Assembly: GCA_023014335.1 (NCBI GenBank)
Contig: JAECYW010000007.1
Location: 868,001-932,000 of the forward strand
From: Galerina marginata
Taxonomy: Eukaryota > Basidiomycota > Agaricomycetes > Agaricales > Galerinaceae
Direction: 5' to 3'
Length of the DNA: 64,000 bases
Positions 60,556 through 64,000 of this stretch are shown here, in pieces (the stretch's first letter is position 1; the number at the start of each line of letters is the position of its first letter). A program made the translations under genes and the position numbers. The notes below the pieces were generated by a model. That model was not told where the DNA came from, did not search any database, and saw only the letters and a program-made list of their open reading frames with translations.

Positions 60556-63500
60556 ATGAATAGGGCATTCAAGAGTAGCCGTCTTGCCTTGTCTATCGTT
60601 ACTTCCCTTACTCCTCGCGGTGAACTAGTCACAGTCGCCTTGCACAACCATTAACGGGCTGACATATCCTCACCTAATAGGGCGTCGCTGCTTTCATGCG
60701 ACATTGCCGGCTTATAATACCATTTCCGAAAAGCCTCCCTTAGATGGCTCTGGAGTTCCCTACTCCTCGTTGACTGTCGGGGTCCCTCGTGAAATATTTC
60801 CAGACGAACGCAGGGTCGCTCTAACACCTCAGAATGCTGCTTTGCTGCGCAAAAAAGGATTCGCTAATGTTTTGGTTGAACGCAATGCTGGTGTTGAAGC
60901 TCAGTTTTTAGATGAACAATATGCTGCTGCCGGCGCGACCCTAGTTTCTCAAGATGAATTGTTTAAATCTACGGACATCATGCTCAAAGTCCGACCGCCT
61001 GTACCCGCACAAGAATTAGAACGCCTCAAGGAAGGAAGTACTGTTATATCTTTTCTGTACCCAGCACAAAACAAGGCCATCGTTGATACCCTCGCTGCGC
61101 GTAAAGTTGATGCTTTCGCAGTTCGTATCTCATACACGTGGTCATGAGCCTCACTCATAGAAAAATGTAGATGGATATGATACCTAGAATTTCACGAGCT
61201 CAGGTCTTTGATGCCCTTAGGTGAATGGTTCCCGATGATTCTGAAGCCTGTTGTTCCTTACATCCCTTTAGCTCTATGGCCAACATTGCTGGCTACAAAG
61301 CTGTTTTGGAGGCATCCAATCATTTCGGTAGATTTTTGACTGGTCAAGTTACGGCAGCTGGGTGTGTTTTCTAAGATTATTGTTCTACCCTACTTGCTAA
61401 TGCTTGCAACCTTTTTTCGCAGCAAGGTACTCGTACATTTTCGATGGGGCAGGGATCAGCCTTCTAACACGATATTGTAGATCCCTCCCTGCAAAGTTCT
61501 AGTGATCGGTGCGGGAGTAGCTGGTCTGAGTGCAATTGCAACTGTATGTGCAAATTGTTCAAGACGCTGATATATCCTGAATCTTTGCCTTAGGCTAGGA
61601 GGCTAGGCGCCATCGTCAGAGGATTCGACACTCGTTCTGCTGCACGGGAGCAAGTACAATCACTTGGCGCAGAATTTATTGAAGTCGATATCCAAGAAGA
61701 AGGTGGTGGCGGTGGCGGCTACGCCAAAGTTATGTCCAAAGAGTTTATCGCTGCAGAGATGGCACTTTTCATGGAACAATGCAAAGAGGTTGACATCGTG
61801 ATAACTACGGTAAGCTTTTTCTTCGATGCCGAGGAAGAGTGGGTTTTCTGAGGCCATGAGTCAGGCATTAATTCCTGGTCAACCAGCTCCCAAGTTGATT
61901 ACAAATGAGATGGTTGTGGCAATGAAACAAGGTTCCGTAATTGTCGACTTGGCTGCAGAAGCTGGCGGAAACTGCGAAGCCACTCTCCCTGGCCAAATCA
62001 ACGTTCAATCTGGCGTAACAATCATCGGTGGGTGTTTACGTGCCTTGAGCGAAACCTATCTCTGAACAGTAAACGATATAGGATACACGGATCTGCCTTC
62101 GAGGTTACCAACGCAATCCTCTACTCTGTATTCCAATAATATCACCAAATTCTTGCTGTCAATCGGCGGCGATGGCAAATATTCAATCGACCTCAATGAC
62201 GAAGTTGTTCGAGGCTCCCTCATTGTTAACAAAGGAAATATCTTGCCACCTGTTCCTCGTGCAATGCCTCCTCCTGTGGCTGCTCCTCCCACTGCAAAGG
62301 TCGACGAGGTTGTCAAGGCTATCACACCATGGCAAAAGGCTTCCCGAGAGGTTGCACTGGTGACGACAGGAATGGGCGGTGCGGTTGCTCTCGGAAAAGC
62401 AACCGGAACGGCCTTTATGGACAGTTTTTTCACTTTTGGTCTTGCTGGTCTTGTCGGCTACAGGTATGTCTTTTTATTCATATTGCTTCTCTGACCTGAC
62501 ACATCACAGGGTGGTCTGGGGTGTAGCACCCGCTTTACACTCACCTCTGATGTCAGTGACAAATGCAATTTCCGGTTTAGTAAGGGACAAACACTCAACA
62601 CAGTGCTAAATTCTGACACTTTTATCTGCATAGGTCGGTGTTGCTGGAATGTTCGTTATGGGAGGGGGTTACCTGCCTGGAACTATTCCACAGACGCTAG
62701 GAGCGATTGCTGTACTACTAGCGAGTATCAACGTTGCAGGTGGTTTCATTATCACGAAGCGCATGTTAGATATGTTCAAACGTATGTCTACGTTACCTTT
62801 GACTGCTTTTTCAATCTTAATTGTGTTCGTCGCTTGTAGGCCCCACTGATCCTCCCGAATATTCGTGGCTATATGGTGTCCCTGGTGTGGTATTTGCTGG
62901 AGGGTTTTTAGCGGCCGCTAGTACAGGGATGTCAGGTCTTGTCCAGGCAGGCTATTTGACCAGCAGTATTCTTTGCATTGGTATGTCTAAAATTTGCATT
63001 ATGTCCCGTCCATGAGCTTATGTGCTTTTCAAGGGTCTCTTTCTGGTCTGGGTTCACAGACAACGGCGAGACAGGGTAACGCCCTTGGAATTCTCGGCGT
63101 CAGCTCAGGTGTCCTGGCTTCCTTAGGCGCTGTTGGCTTTCCTCCTGAAGTCATCGCCCAGTTCGCTGGTGTTGCAGCCATTGGAGGTCTGGTCGGGTCT
63201 GTTATTGGAAGGCGTGTGACCGCAACAGAACTGCCTCAGACCGTCGCCCTCCTCCACTCTATTGTCGGCCTTTCTGCGGTTCTGACGAGTATCGGCAGTG
63301 TCCTGCAGGATACTGCTCATCTCTCGACACTTCATATGGTAACCGCTTATCTAGGCGTCGTTATTGGAGGAATCACATTTACTGGATCTATCGTGGCTTT
63401 CCTCAAGCTTGCCGCTAAGATGTCAAGCAGGCCACTAGCCCTTCCCGGTAAACACATTGTCAATGCAACCCTGTTAGGCGCAAATGCTGCCACGATGGCT

Positions 63501-64000
63501 GGCTTTTTATCGATGGCGCCATCTACACCAGCGGTAGCAGCCTCGTTCTTAGGAGCAAGCACAGTTCTTAGCTTCTTGAAAGGCTTTACTACAACGGCAG
63601 CCATCGGAGGAGCCGACATGCGTGTGTGTTCTTCATACTGATTAAGCTGTTTAACTGATGTCGTCTTCGGCAGCCGTTGTTATTACAGTTCTCAATGCTT
63701 ATTCGTAATGCTTCCGTTGTTGACTTAATTTCTGTGCTTACCGATATCCTTTTGCAGCGGTTTCGCTCTCGTAGCTGAAGGTGCGTTCTTGCGTCTGTCT
63801 TTAATTGTTTTCTTACGTATCTGTAGGTTTCATGTTGGATAACCCGCTACTGGTATCCGTCGGATCTCTCATCGGTGTTAGCGGTTCGATTCTCTCGTAT
63901 ATCATGGTAAGTCGTGACAATCTTGCTCACTACCAACGCTCAGCACCATTCTTGTGTTAGTGTATTGCCATGAATCGATCACTTACCAACGTTCTGTTTG
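60556..64000 (+). CDS. Mitochondrial NAD(P) transhydrogenase, proton-translocating (partial, cut at window end)
   Basis: It couples hydride transfer between NADH and NADP+ to proton entry across the inner membrane. The start [20 protein letters not shown], spliced to [14 protein letters not shown], is a basic mitochondrial presequence; an in-frame ATG at 60532 is an alternative. The NAD-binding domain I has [40 protein letters not shown] (Rossmann motif), [13 protein letters not shown] and [17 protein letters not shown]. The membrane domain II begins about 62,400 ([35 protein letters not shown]) and continues through [20 protein letters not shown] and [20 protein letters not shown]. About 12 introns. 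The NADP-binding domain III lies beyond the window. Alpha and beta parts are fused in one chain, as in animals. Confidence 0.95.

Overview
The window is gene-dense nuclear DNA of a filamentous fungus, most likely a mushroom-forming basidiomycete (Agaricomycetes). Genes are split by many introns of about 45-65 bases with GT..AG ends, spacers are short, and there is a one-adenylation-domain siderophore peptide synthetase of the type known from Agaricomycotina. I recognise no transposon, tRNA, rRNA or CRISPR. Exon limits were read by eye, so whole-gene limits are firmer than individual splice sites.

Layout. 0-6 kb: secreted double-psi beta-barrel (expansin-like) protein (-), SCAMP (+), poly(A)-binding protein (+). 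6-13 kb: SAM methyltransferase (-), small membrane protein (+), SRP54 (-), SAGA subunit Spt8 (+). 13-19 kb: elongation factor Spt6 (-), RibD-like deaminase (+). 19-30 kb: a divergent siderophore pair, an A-T-C-T-C-T-C peptide synthetase (-) and L-ornithine N5-monooxygenase (+), sharing a 618-base promoter with two exact ATCWGATAA iron-GATA-factor sites. 30-40 kb: unrecognised protein (-), RLP24 (+), ATG2 (-). 39.6-43.1 kb: two RPA32 genes facing each other, a fast-evolving copy (+) and the canonical one (-), with a probable decayed esterase between them. 43-49 kb: a poorly coding stretch, NatB subunit NAA25 (-), NCE101 (+), proteasome chaperone PAC3 (-). 49-56 kb: Mediator MED16 (+), BAHD-like acyltransferase (-), Pus4/TruB (+). 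56-64 kb: DapA-family aldolase (+), an RtcB-type RNA ligase resembling the bacterial PrfH-associated branch (+), and mitochondrial NAD(P) transhydrogenase (+), cut by the window end.

Most genes are housekeeping. The accessory or unusual parts are the siderophore locus, the second RPA32 gene, the RtcB gene and the acyltransferase. The monooxygenase would make N5-hydroxyornithine; an acetyltransferase not seen here would acylate it; the synthetase would join three units into a trihydroxamate (basidioferrin type). Many genes are arranged head to head with 40-80 bases between start codons.
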